Shown here in pieces: positions 24,240 to 32,580 of a stretch of DNA of 64,000 nt. Under the pieces are notes generated by a model. That model ran no database searches and had not been told where the DNA came from. It saw nothing but the letters and a program-made list of their open reading frames with translations. Position 1 is the stretch's first letter. Each line of letters opens with the position of its first letter. A program made the position numbers and the translations under genes. Source of the DNA: Flavobacterium sp. LC2016-12 (GTDB taxonomy: Bacteria > Bacteroidota > Bacteroidia > Flavobacteriales > Flavobacteriaceae); NCBI RefSeq assembly GCF_015351595.1, contig NZ_JADKPT010000013.1:1-64000 (forward strand), given 5' to 3'.

Positions 24240-26615
24240 TTGAAAAATAAATTAATAGCGTTCTCACAACGCATTATAAATTGGATAAAAAAGAATAAAA
24301 TAAAATCGGCAATTGCATTTATGCTCTTGCTGATTTATTATTTTTCTATACCGCGAACATTATTTCAAGAACCTTATTCTACGGTAATTGAAAGTAAAGA
24401 AGGAGAATTGCTTGGCGCGAAAATCGCCGATGACGGACAATGGCGATTTCCTTCGCAAGACAGCGTACCAGATAAATTCAAAAAATGTATTGTCTATTTT
24501 GAAGATGAATACTTCTACAAACATCCCGGATTTAATCCCGTTGCGATGGTAAATGCTATTAAGCAAAATAAAAAGGCTGGAAAAGTTGTCCGAGGTGGAA
24601 GTACATTAACACAGCAGGTTATTCGTTTATCCCGAAAAGGAAAAGGAAGAACCTATTTTGAAAAATTAATCGAAATTATTCTTGCGACGCGATTAGAATT
24701 AGGATATTCTAAAAATGAAATTTTGGAAATGTATGCGGCTCATGCGCCATTTGGTGGGAATGTTGTGGGCTTAGAAATGGCTTCCTGGCGTTATTTTGGA
24801 GTACAATCGAATCAATTGTCATGGGCGGAGAATGCAACTTTAGCCGTTTTGCCCAATGCTCCAAGTTTAATTTATCCCGGGAAAAATCAAATAAAACTAT
24901 TGAATAAACGTAACCGGCTTTTGTTGAAATTACATCAGGAAGGTATTATTGATAAACAGACTTACGAATTGTCAATAGAAGAACCATTACCACAAAAACC
25001 TTATGATTTACCTCAAATTGCTCCTCATTTATTGCAGCGCGTGGCTAAGAATGAAGAAGGAACTCGCGTAAAAACTACGATTGATTATACTCTACAGAAT
25101 AGAGTCAATCAAATTGCGAAGTATTATTACAATCAGTATAGACAGAATGAAGTAAATAATCTGGCGATTTTAGTAATTGATGTTTCGAACAGAAACGTTA
25201 TGAGTTATGTTGGAAATGCTCCAACAGATAAAGAACATCAAAAAGATGTCGATATTATTGATGCACCAAGAAGTACCGGAAGTATTCTAAAACCGCTTTT
25301 ATACGCCGGAATGCTGGACGACGGCGAATTGCTACCGAATACTTTAGTGGCTGATGTACCTACTCAAATTGCGGGTTACACCCCGCAAAATTTTAATCTC
25401 ACATTTGACGGAGCGGTGCCGGCGCATCGCGCATTGTCGCGATCACTGAATATTCCGGCCGTTTTGATGCTTCAGGATTTTGGTGTAAATAAGTTTTATG
25501 AAGAATTGCAAAAATTCAAATTAAGAGATATTAATAAAACACCAGATCATTACGGATTGTCGCTTATTTTGGGTGGTGCCGAAAGTAATTTATGGGATTT
25601 ATGCCGAACATATGCAGGATTATCGTCCACAGTTAATTATTATACTAAAAATCAGGCAAAGTATCGAACTAAGGAATTTGTAGAATTAAATTATAAAAAT
25701 GATTTTGAACCCGATTTTGGATCTGAAACGGATCAGAAGAATATAATTGGAGCGGGAGCAATTTGGCTAACTTATAACGCAATGGAAGAAGTGAACCGAC
25801 CAGAAGGAGACGAAGCCTGGAAGTTTTATGACAGTTCATTAAAAATTGCCTGGAAAACGGGAACCAGTTTTGGAAATAGAGATGCCTGGGCAATTGGTAC
25901 CAATTCAAAATATGTAGTTGGAATATGGGTTGGAAATGCTACTGGAGAAGGAAGACCAACTTTAACCGGAGTAACTAGCGCGGCACCTATTTTATTTGAT
26001 GTTTTTAATTTATTGCCGAGACAAAAGTGGTTCGCAACGCCTTATAAGGATTTAGAAGAAGTTGAGGTTTGCCGTTTAAGTGGTTATCTGGCGAAAGAAG
26101 ATTGTCCAAAAATCAAACAGTGGGTTTCTAAAAAAGGAAAATCTACGGCAGTTTGTCCGTATCATAAAAAGGTTCATTTAGATAAATCGGAGCAATTCCA
26201 GGTCAATAGCAGTTGTGAAAGCGTTGATAATATTGTGACTAAAAGCTGGTTTGTTTTGCCTCCGGTTATGGCGTGGTATTACAAAAGTCAGCATATTGAA
26301 TATTTGCCTTTGCCGCCATTTAAGGAAGATTGTCAGGGAACGCAAACCACCACAATGGATTTTATTTATCCGAAAACGAATAGTAAAATTTATTTAACGA
26401 AGAATTTTAATAGCGAAGTACAGCCTGTAATTTTGAAAGTTGCTTATTCAGAAAGAGATAAAGAACTTTTTTGGTATGTTGATGATGTTTATAAAGCGAC
26501 CACCAAAACGTTTCATGAATTGCCAATTACGCCAACTTCGGGAACTCATTATATTACGGTTGTGGATGCTTTTGGAAATGAAATTAGAAGAAAAATTGAA
26601 ATTGTGAGGGAATAA
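24240..26615 (+). CDS. pbpC: Penicillin-binding protein 1C
   Basis: A 791-residue bifunctional peptidoglycan synthase anchored in the inner membrane by one helix (residues 22-36). The glycosyltransferase domain (GT51) has the catalytic glutamate E88 in FEDEYFYKHPG and the motif RGGSTLTQQVIR. The transpeptidase domain has S348-x-x-K351 in STGSILKP, SRSLNIPA and KTGTSFG. A cysteine-bearing C-terminal region (about residues 600-791) is the BiPBP_C domain that marks PBP1C. The start is TTG at 24240, giving a basic N-terminus before the membrane helix; the next methionine lies inside the helix. It would normally follow the alpha-2-macroglobulin gene directly, but a RAYT block intervenes. Confidence 0.93.
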   Translation: MKNKLIAFSQRIINWIKKNKIKSAIAFMLLLIYYFSIPRTLFQEPYSTVIESKEGELLGAKIADDGQWRFPSQDSVPDKFKKCIVYFEDEYFYKHPGFNPVAMVNAIKQNKKAGKVVRGGSTLTQQVIRLSRKGKGRTYFEKLIEIILATRLELGYSKNEILEMYAAHAPFGGNVVGLEMASWRYFGVQSNQLSWAENATLAVLPNAPSLIYPGKNQIKLLNKRNRLLLKLHQEGIIDKQTYELSIEEPLPQKPYDLPQIAPHLLQRVAKNEEGTRVKTTIDYTLQNRVNQIAKYYYNQYRQNEVNNLAILVIDVSNRNVMSYVGNAPTDKEHQKDVDIIDAPRSTGSILKPLLYAGMLDDGELLPNTLVADVPTQIAGYTPQNFNLTFDGAVPAHRALSRSLNIPAVLMLQDFGVNKFYEELQKFKLRDINKTPDHYGLSLILGGAESNLWDLCRTYAGLSSTVNYYTKNQAKYRTKEFVELNYKNDFEPDFGSETDQKNIIGAGAIWLTYNAMEEVNRPEGDEAWKFYDSSLKIAWKTGTSFGNRDAWAIGTNSKYVVGIWVGNATGEGRPTLTGVTSAAPILFDVFNLLPRQKWFATPYKDLEEVEVCRLSGYLAKEDCPKIKQWVSKKGKSTAVCPYHKKVHLDKSEQFQVNSSCESVDNIVTKSWFVLPPVMAWYYKSQHIEYLPLPPFKEDCQGTQTTTMDFIYPKTNSKIYLTKNFNSEVQPVILKVAYSERDKELFWYVDDVYKATTKTFHELPITPTSGTHYITVVDAFGNEIRRKIEIVRE

Positions 26616-26639
26616 TAGTCTTATGAAAATGAGTTCCCT

Positions 26640-26720
26640 AGCCCTGATGGGAGGGAAAATCCTTTTGTGCTGGGGTTCGGCACAAAAGATTGGAAGGACA
26701 GCAGGAAATAGCTCCTGAAA
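26640..26720 (+). repeat. Structured dispersed element, copy B
   Basis: The same architecture as copy A at 7581. TTTTGTGCTG (26663-26672) pairs with CGGCACAAAA (26678-26687) around the loop GGGTT, and an outer helix joins CCTG (26643-26646) to CAGG (26701-26704 region). Bases that differ from copy A change in pairs. It lies between pbpC and the convergent rng gene. Confidence 0.7.
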
Positions 26721-26732
26721 AAAAAGACATAA

Positions 26733-26764
26733 AAAAACCGCCAATCTTTCGAGAGGCGGTTTTT
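26733..26764. terminator. Bidirectional terminator between pbpC and rng
   Basis: AAAAACCGCC and GGCGGTTTTT form a 10-base stem whose loop contains TCTTTCGAGA, a further 3-base stem closed by TTCG. The A and T arms allow termination in both directions. Confidence 0.85.
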
Positions 26765-26767
26765 ATT

Positions 26768-28312
26768 TTATTCTGAAATAACATTTCCTTTTTTATCATA
26801 GAAATGGTATTCTAAGTACGTGTAAGCGTCACGAGGTATGATTTTCACCCATTTCTTATGTTCAAAAAACCATTTTGAACGTAAGGATGGAAAACCTTTA
26901 CTGAGGTAAGCAGCCACAAACGGATGTACATTAAGCACAACGTCTTTGCGGATTTTTAAAATTCTGTCCAGATCAGATGCGATTTTATCAATGATTAAAA
27001 TTGGCGCTTCAATTTCGCCATGCTCATTGTTTGGATCTTCTTCTCTGGTTTTAATATTAACTTCTGGTCTTACGCGTTGTCTGGTAATTTGAACTAAACC
27101 AAATTTACTAGGCGGTAAGATTTTATGTTTTGCTTTATCGTCGCTCATTTCTTCTCGCAAGAAGTCGAACAAGACTTTCCTGTTTTCAGGATTAGACATA
27201 TCGATAAAATCAACTACGATTATTCCGCCCATATCACGCAAACGAAGTTGTCTGGCAATTTCAGCGGCAGCAATCATATTTACTTCCATGGCAGTATCTT
27301 CCTGGTTGGTCGCCTTATTTGAACGATTTCCGCTATTTACGTCTATAACGTGAAGAGCTTCAGTATGTTCAATAATAAGATACGCGCCTTTACTCATGGA
27401 AACGGTACGTCCAAATGAAGTTTTGATTTGTCTCTCTATATTGTATTTCTCGAAAATTGGAGTGTCGTTTGATTGATAAAACTTTACAATCGATTGTTTT
27501 GAAGGTGCAATTTCTTGCAGATATTCCTTCGTTTGATGGTACAACTCTTCGTCATCTATCTGAATACCGCTGAAGGTATCATTAAATACATCTCTTAATA
27601 TCGAAGAAGCTCTGTTAAGCTCTCCTAATACTTTTGATGGATGATGAGCAGTTGGTAATTTTTTACACATTGCAGTCCATCTGCCAAGCAGGTTCTGCAA
27701 ATCTTTTTCTAATTCGGCTACGTTTTTGCCTTCGGCTACTGTGCGAACAATAACACCAAATCCTTTAGGTTTGATCGATAGAACAAGTTTTTTTAGACGA
27801 TCCTTTTCTTTTTTGTCTTCTATTTTTTGAGAAATAGAAACGCGGTCAGAAAATGGAACGAGAACAATAAATCTTCCTGCCAATGAAAGCTCAGCGCTTA
27901 TCCTTGGACCTTTGGTCGATATAGGTTCTTTAACAACTTGAACTAAAACAGATTGATTGGCACTTAAAATATCAGTAATGATGCCATCTTTGTCAATCTC
28001 TTTTTCAAACTGAAAGGTTTTTAGGGAGAAATCTTTTATTTTACCTGCGCTTACAAGTTTTATGAATTTCAGTTGGGAAGCTAAGTTAGGTCCTAAATCG
28101 TGATAATGTAAAAAGGCATCTTTTTCGAAGCCTACATTTACAAAAGCAGCATTAAGTCCGGCAACTGGTTTTCGTATTTTGGCAATAAAAATATCACCAA
28201 CCTGAAAGTTGCTTTTCTCTTCTTCTTTATGTAATTCAATTAGTTTTCCATCTTTTAATAAGGCAAAATCTACGGCTTCAGAACTAGATCTAATGATTAA
28301 TTCTTTATTCAC
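26768..28312 (-). CDS. rng: Ribonuclease E/G family protein
   Basis: A 514-residue endoribonuclease of the RNase G size class. An S1 RNA-binding domain near residues 38-125 (GDIFIAKIRKPVAGLNAAFVNVG and DAFLHYHDLGP) is interrupted as in RNase E/G. The catalytic DNase I-like part has the metal-binding aspartates in LHVIDVNSGNRS and GGIIVVDFIDM. The zinc-link cysteine motif of E. coli RNase E is not obvious. It processes rRNA precursors and starts mRNA decay. The gene lies downstream of the HU/basic-protein unit on the same strand, separated by 263 bases with a terminator, so it is probably transcribed on its own. Confidence 0.92.
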   Translation of the reverse strand: MNKELIIRSSSEAVDFALLKDGKLIELHKEEEKSNFQVGDIFIAKIRKPVAGLNAAFVNVGFEKDAFLHYHDLGPNLASQLKFIKLVSAGKIKDFSLKTFQFEKEIDKDGIITDILSANQSVLVQVVKEPISTKGPRISAELSLAGRFIVLVPFSDRVSISQKIEDKKEKDRLKKLVLSIKPKGFGVIVRTVAEGKNVAELEKDLQNLLGRWTAMCKKLPTAHHPSKVLGELNRASSILRDVFNDTFSGIQIDDEELYHQTKEYLQEIAPSKQSIVKFYQSNDTPIFEKYNIERQIKTSFGRTVSMSKGAYLIIEHTEALHVIDVNSGNRSNKATNQEDTAMEVNMIAAAEIARQLRLRDMGGIIVVDFIDMSNPENRKVLFDFLREEMSDDKAKHKILPPSKFGLVQITRQRVRPEVNIKTREEDPNNEHGEIEAPILIIDKIASDLDRILKIRKDVVLNVHPFVAAYLSKGFPSLRSKWFFEHKKWVKIIPRDAYTYLEYHFYDKKGNVISE

Positions 28313-28575
28313 ACTGTAAATTTTTATCTGTTTTTTCAGAAAATAGAAAAAAGAGAGAAGAGTATAGATTCAAAAAAATCTAAAATCTTAAGTCTAAAGT
28401 CTAAAATCTTATCTACAGATGGATTAAACAATATTTTTAACAGGTATTGAACCCGGGGAAAATCAGCAGGCAGTTTGCAGTTGTAAGTAATCAGTAAACT
28501 GAATACTAAAATCTGATGACTAAACACTAATTCTCAATTTCAATGAACGTTTAAAAAGAAAAAAGTAGTTTAAAA
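28313..28575. other. Intergenic region upstream of rng
   Basis: An AT-rich region. Near 28378-28412 it contains short direct repeats of TCTAAAATCTTA and GTCTAAA. No reading frame and no clear promoter box was recognised. The 28561-28583 hairpin at its right edge belongs to the upstream gene. Confidence 0.5.
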
Positions 28576-28583
28576 CTACTTTT
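28561..28583 (-). terminator. Terminator overlapping the stop codon of the small basic gene
   Basis: AAAAGTAGTT and its complement form a 10-base stem with loop TAA. On the minus strand it is followed by a T-rich tract. The 5' arm contains the last codons and the stop codon of the 30-residue gene. Confidence 0.75.
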
Positions 28584-28668
28584 TCTTTTTGTGACGGTTA
28601 GCTCTCGCTCTTTTTTTACGTTTGTGAGTAGCTACCTTATGTCTCTTTCTTTTTTTACCACTTGGCAT
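28576..28668 (-). CDS. Small highly basic AURKAIP1/COX24-domain protein
   Basis: A 30-residue protein in which more than half the residues are Lys, Arg or His (it begins MPSGKKRKRHKVATHKRKK). This matches the short Bacteroidota proteins annotated as AURKAIP1/COX24 domain-containing (DUF1713), related to mitochondrial mS38 and to the actinobacterial ribosomal protein bS22. It is therefore probably a small-subunit ribosomal protein; this is inference from composition and recall. It lies 31 bases downstream of the HU gene on the same strand. It is too short for normal gene calling, and its stop codon lies in the terminator stem. Confidence 0.85.
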   Translation of the reverse strand: MPSGKKRKRHKVATHKRKKRARANRHKKKK

Positions 28669-28699
28669 ATCGTGTCGATTTTATGATTAATTAATAGTA

Positions 28700-28990
28700 T
28701 TATTTTGCTTCGTTGTTTGTTTTAACTCCTTCTACAAATACTTTTGCAGGTTTAAACGCAGGAATGTTGTGTGCAGGAATTTTAATAGTTGTGTTTTTTG
28801 AAATGTTTCTTCCTGTCTTTTCAGCTCTAGTTTTTACGATAAAACTTCCAAAACCTCTTAGGTAAACATTGTCTCCAGTTTCTAGTGAAGTTTTAACTTC
28901 TTCCATAAAAGTTTCTACTGTTGCTTGAACATCTCCTTTTTCAAGACCTAGTTTCTCTGAAATTTTCGCTACGATATCTGCTTTCGTCAT
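28700..28990 (-). CDS. HU/IHF-family DNA-binding protein
   Basis: A 96-residue nucleoid protein. It starts MTKADIVAKISEKLGLEK and has the beta-arm signature GFGSFIVKTRAEKTGRNISKNTTIKIPAHNIPAFKPAK, including the proline that intercalates into DNA. The length is that of a standard HU subunit plus a short tail. It is the first gene of a unit with the 30-residue basic protein, driven by a good promoter at 29040-29071, and is divergent from mutY. Confidence 0.95.
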   Translation of the reverse strand: MTKADIVAKISEKLGLEKGDVQATVETFMEEVKTSLETGDNVYLRGFGSFIVKTRAEKTGRNISKNTTIKIPAHNIPAFKPAKVFVEGVKTNNEAK

Positions 28991-29039
28991 TTTCTTTCCT
29001 ATTTTATTTTATAAATGATGTACTATTTTTTTGAGTTTG

Positions 29040-29071
29040 CAAATATAGGAATTAAAAAAATAATTAATCAA
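29040..29071 (-). promoter_or_regulatory. Promoter of the HU gene
   Basis: On the minus strand TTG (29071-29069), 21 bases, then TATATTTG (29047-29040). Both elements fit the Bacteroidota consensus, giving a leader of roughly 40 bases. Confidence 0.65.
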
Positions 29072-29104
29072 GCTAATTCGTTAAATTTTAATTACATAAA
29101 CATT

Positions 29105-29112
29105 TACTTTTG
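29105..29112 (+). promoter_or_regulatory. Possible -7 box of the mutY promoter
   Basis: TACTTTTG is a full match to TAnnTTTG, 18 bases before the ATG at 29131. Its presence argues that the in-frame TTG at 29110, which lies inside the box, is not the start. Confidence 0.45.
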
Positions 29113-29130
29113 TTTTCTAAGTATTTTACA

Positions 29131-30177
29131 ATGGATTTTCATAACATATTGATAAGTTGGTATTTACAGAACAAGCGTGATTTGCCATGGCGAAAAACGA
29201 CGGATCCTTACCTAATTTGGCTCTCAGAAATTATGCTTCAGCAAACGCGAGTTGCTCAGGGAATGCCTTATTTTTTCAATTTTACGCAAGAATTTCCTAC
29301 AGTGTTTGATTTGGCAAATGCGTCAGAAGAACAGGTTTTGAAACTTTGGCAGGGATTAGGATACTATTCTCGTGCCCGAAATCTGCATAAAACGGCTCAA
29401 TATGTGGCAAATGAACTAAATGGAGTTTTTCCGGAAAACTATGAAGCGTTATTAAAATTGAAAGGTGTTGGTGAATATACCGCTGCTGCGATTGCTTCTT
29501 TTTCATATAATGAAGCGGTTCCGGTTGTTGATGGAAATGTTTTTAGAGTGCTTTCGAGATATTTTGATATTGAATCGGATATTGGCTTGCCGGCAACCAA
29601 AAAAGAGTTTACTGCACTGGCTTATGAAATAATGCCAAAAGATAGCCCGGCAATCTTTAATCAGGCGATAATGGAGTTTGGTGCTTTGCAATGTGTTCCT
29701 AAAAGTCCAAATTGTATGATTTGTATTTTTAACGAAAGTTGTGCGGCTTTGCAAAAAAAGAAAGTAGATGCTTTGCCAGTGAAATCAAAAAAGGTAAAAG
29801 TCACAAATCGTTTCTTTAATTATTTGGTTTTAGAAGATGCTTTAGGGAATACTTTAATTCAAAAAAGGACTTCAAAAGGAATTTGGCATAATTTATATGA
29901 ATTTCCTCTTTTAGAAACAGACGAAATTGTTGGTTTTGATTTTGTCTCAAAAGCGGTACAGTTTGATGTTTTTTCTTCCTATACTATAATAGGTATAGAG
30001 GAATGTGCGGAAACAATTGTAATTCATAAACTTTCACATCAACATCTTCATATTCAGTTCTGGAAAGTTAAAATTAAAGAAAAAATAGTGAACGGTGTGA
30101 ATACCAGTGATTTAAAAACTTTTCCTTTTCCAATTGTGATTTATAATTTTATAGAAAAGCAGGAAATAATTTGCTAA
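29131..30177 (+). CDS. mutY: A/G-specific adenine glycosylase MutY
   Basis: A 348-residue DNA repair enzyme that removes adenine mispaired with 8-oxoguanine. It has the catalytic glutamate E33 (SEIMLQQTR), a helix-hairpin-helix LKGVGEYTAAAI and catalytic aspartate D134 (PVVDGNVFR). A 4Fe-4S cluster site C188-x6-C195-x2-C198-x5-C204 follows. The C-terminal NUDIX-like domain (residues 230-348) recognises 8-oxoguanine. I start it at the ATG at 29131, not at the TTG at 29110. ssb, gldE and gldD follow on the same strand; the same order occurs in F. johnsoniae as I recall. Confidence 0.95.
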   Translation: MDFHNILISWYLQNKRDLPWRKTTDPYLIWLSEIMLQQTRVAQGMPYFFNFTQEFPTVFDLANASEEQVLKLWQGLGYYSRARNLHKTAQYVANELNGVFPENYEALLKLKGVGEYTAAAIASFSYNEAVPVVDGNVFRVLSRYFDIESDIGLPATKKEFTALAYEIMPKDSPAIFNQAIMEFGALQCVPKSPNCMICIFNESCAALQKKKVDALPVKSKKVKVTNRFFNYLVLEDALGNTLIQKRTSKGIWHNLYEFPLLETDEIVGFDFVSKAVQFDVFSSYTIIGIEECAETIVIHKLSHQHLHIQFWKVKIKEKIVNGVNTSDLKTFPFPIVIYNFIEKQEIIC

Positions 30178-30184
30178 AAAAATG

Positions 30185-30192
30185 TATCTTTG
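30185..30192 (+). promoter_or_regulatory. Possible -7 box of the ssb promoter
   Basis: TATCTTTG is a full match, 21 bases before the ssb ATG. The only upstream TTTG is too close (11 bases), so the -33 element is missing or unusual. Confidence 0.45.
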
Positions 30193-30213
30193 GGATAAAT
30201 ACCACTAAAAACT

Positions 30214-30654
30214 ATGAACGGAACTTTAAATAAGGTGATGCTGATTGGCCATTTGGGCGATGATGTGAAAATGCATTATTTTGATGGAGGAAACTGCATC
30301 GGTCGTTTTCAGTTGGCTACAAATGAAGTATATATCAATAAAACGACCAACGAAAAAATAACTTCTACAGAATGGCATAATTTAGTTGTGCGCAATAAAG
30401 CCGCCGAAATCTGTGAGAAATATTTATCTAAAGGCGATAAAATATATGTTGAAGGACGTATAAAATCCCGTCAATGGCAAGCCGAAGATGGTACTACAAA
30501 ATATACAACCGAAATTCAGGTTACTGAGTTTACTTTCTTGACTACCAAAAAAGAGACAGGAAATCATAAGCCACATCAAGATCAGGAATCCGCAAAAAAT
30601 ACTAACTTTGATGCGTCGAACGAAAGCTTGCCTATAAACGACTTGCCTTTCTGA
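30214..30654 (+). CDS. ssb: Single-stranded DNA-binding protein
   Basis: A 146-residue protein with the OB fold in residues 1-112 (NKVMLIGHLGDDVKMHYFDGG, WHNLVVRNKAAEICEKYLSKGDKIYVEGRIKSRQW). A disordered linker is followed by the acidic tip PINDLPF, which binds partner proteins of replication and repair. The length is typical of a housekeeping SSB. It lies between mutY and gldE; gldE starts 23 bases after its stop, so ssb is probably cotranscribed with the gliding genes. Confidence 0.95.
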   Translation: MNGTLNKVMLIGHLGDDVKMHYFDGGNCIGRFQLATNEVYINKTTNEKITSTEWHNLVVRNKAAEICEKYLSKGDKIYVEGRIKSRQWQAEDGTTKYTTEIQVTEFTFLTTKKETGNHKPHQDQESAKNTNFDASNESLPINDLPF

Positions 30655-30677
30655 TTGTTTAACTAATCTTTTTTAAT

Positions 30678-31973
30678 TTGGACCCAGAGCCCAGTTTATT
30701 TTTTACTACAACTTTAGACATCAATTTAATTATTGGTTTTGTCGGAATATTTATTTTGCTGTTTCTGTCGGCAATTGTTTCAGGTGCCGAAGTAGCACTT
30801 TTTTCTTTATCTCAAAAAGATATTGATGAGACTTTACAAGAGAATCTTCCAAAAGGGAAAATCATTTCTAATCTTTTGGATAAGCCCAAAAAACTTTTAG
30901 CTACCTTATTAGTCGCCAATAACTTTTTAAACATTGGTGTTGTGATTCTGTTCTCCTTTATCGGACAAAATATATTTGACAATATTACTTCACCGGTTTT
31001 AAAATTTATTCTTGAAGTTATTCTTGTTACATTTTTGATTTTATTTTTTGCTGAAGTTTTACCAAAAGTTTACGCGAGCCGAAACAATATAAAATTCGCT
31101 AAATGGGTGGCCTATCCAATTTCTTTTTTAGATAAATTACTATCTCCAATTAGCTTGCCGATGCGTAGCGTTACGTTATATTTGCAGCATAAATTAGGGA
31201 AGCAGAAAAACAGTTTTTCAATAAATCAGCTTTCTCAGGCTCTTGAACTTACAGATTCTGAAGGGACATCAAAAGATGAACAAAAAATATTAGAGGGAAT
31301 TGTTTCCTTTGGAAATACAGATACAAAACAAGTTATGAGTCCGAGGATTGATATTTTTGGTTTGGAAATATCAGAATCATTTGAAGCTATTTATCCGAAG
31401 ATAATCGAAAAAGGATTTTCGAGAATTCCTGTTTATCGCGACAATATCGATCAGATCGAAGGCGTTTTGTTTGTTAAAGATTTATTGCCGCATATTGACA
31501 AAAAAGAATTTGACTGGACGACTTTAATGAGAGAAGCTTTTTTTGTTCCTGAGAATAAAAAACTCGATAATTTATTAAAGGATTTTCAGAGCCTTAAAAG
31601 CCATTTGGCGATTGTGGTTGATGAATACGGCGGAACATCAGGATTAGTTTCTTTAGAAGATGTTATTGAGGAAATAGTGGGGGATATAAGTGATGAGTTT
31701 GATGATGAGAATTTGAACTTTTCACAAATTGATGAAAAGAATTTCCTTTTTGAAGGAAAAATTAACATGAAAGATTTTTACAGAATTGTTGATGTTAATG
31801 AAGATGTTTTTGAATCACATAAAGGCGAAGCTGAAACATTAGCTGGTTTTATTTTAGAAATTCTGGGTAACTTCCCTAAAAAAGAACAAAAAATAGCTTT
31901 TGAAAACTGTCTGTTTACAATAGAAACGGTTGACAAGAAGCGCATAAAACAAATAAAAGTAACAATAGAATAA
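30678..31973 (+). CDS. gldE: Gliding motility-associated protein GldE
   Basis: A 431-residue membrane protein of the CorC/HlyC (CNNM-type) family. The N-terminal DUF21 domain has about four hydrophobic helices (FVGIFILLFLSAIVSGAEVALFSLSQKD). Two CBS domains follow (residues 210-335; VDEYGGTSGLVSLEDVIEEIVGDI), then the CorC C-terminal domain. In F. johnsoniae gldE is the gene directly upstream of gldD and supports GldD function. The start is a TTG at 30678, which gives the expected MDPEPSLFF N-terminus. gldD begins one base after its stop, so translation is probably coupled. Confidence 0.92.
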   Translation: MDPEPSLFFTTTLDINLIIGFVGIFILLFLSAIVSGAEVALFSLSQKDIDETLQENLPKGKIISNLLDKPKKLLATLLVANNFLNIGVVILFSFIGQNIFDNITSPVLKFILEVILVTFLILFFAEVLPKVYASRNNIKFAKWVAYPISFLDKLLSPISLPMRSVTLYLQHKLGKQKNSFSINQLSQALELTDSEGTSKDEQKILEGIVSFGNTDTKQVMSPRIDIFGLEISESFEAIYPKIIEKGFSRIPVYRDNIDQIEGVLFVKDLLPHIDKKEFDWTTLMREAFFVPENKKLDNLLKDFQSLKSHLAIVVDEYGGTSGLVSLEDVIEEIVGDISDEFDDENLNFSQIDEKNFLFEGKINMKDFYRIVDVNEDVFESHKGEAETLAGFILEILGNFPKKEQKIAFENCLFTIETVDKKRIKQIKVTIE

Positions 31974-31974
31974 A

Positions 31975-32535
31975 ATGTTTAAAAGAATAATTTTAATAAC
32001 AACCATTTTGCTGACATTAACAGTTGTAAGCTGTAAAGACGATGTGTTGCCTAAACCGGCGAGTTTTTTGCGTTTAGATTATCCGGAAGCAACTTATGCA
32101 CAGTTTGAAAACAATTGCCCTTTTTCTTTTGAAATGAATGAAGCGGCTATTATAAAGGCTGAAAAAAATTGTGGTTTTGCCATTACATATCCAAAAATGA
32201 AAGCCACTATTTACCTGACCTATAAACCGGTAAATGGTGATATCGAAAAATTACTGAAAGATGCTCAGAAGCTAACTTATGAGCATGTTATTAAAGCAGA
32301 TGATATTTTAGAACAACCGTATTTAAATCCGCATAAAAAGGTTTACGGGATGTTTTATCAGGTTGATGGAAACGCTGCAACAAACTCGCAATTTTATGTG
32401 ACGGATAGTACAAAACACTTTATAACAGGATCGGTTTATTTTTATGCTAAACCTAATTTTGATTCGGTTATGCCAGCTGCGAGTTATATTAAAAATGATA
32501 TGCAGCGATTGATGGAGACACTAAAGTGGAAATAA
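31975..32535 (+). CDS. gldD: Gliding motility lipoprotein GldD
   Basis: A 186-residue lipoprotein with signal sequence MFKRIILITTILLTLTVVSC, the last residue being the lipid-bearing cysteine. The mature part starts KDDVLPKPASFLRLDYPEATY, as in GldD. GldD is required for gliding in F. johnsoniae; its molecular role is unclear. It starts one base after gldE and ends just before a long perfect palindrome that acts as terminator. Confidence 0.92.
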   Translation: MFKRIILITTILLTLTVVSCKDDVLPKPASFLRLDYPEATYAQFENNCPFSFEMNEAAIIKAEKNCGFAITYPKMKATIYLTYKPVNGDIEKLLKDAQKLTYEHVIKADDILEQPYLNPHKKVYGMFYQVDGNAATNSQFYVTDSTKHFITGSVYFYAKPNFDSVMPAASYIKNDMQRLMETLKWK

Positions 32536-32540
32536 AAAAA

Positions 32541-32580
32541 AACATAAAAAAGGAGTTCAATTGAACTCCTTTTTTATGTT
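32541..32580. terminator. Forty-base perfect palindrome, bidirectional terminator
   Basis: AACATAAAAAAGGAGTTCAA is followed immediately by its exact complement. The A and T runs inside the arms fit termination in both directions. The right arm overlaps the stop codon (32574-32576) of the convergent 79-residue gene. Confidence 0.85.
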
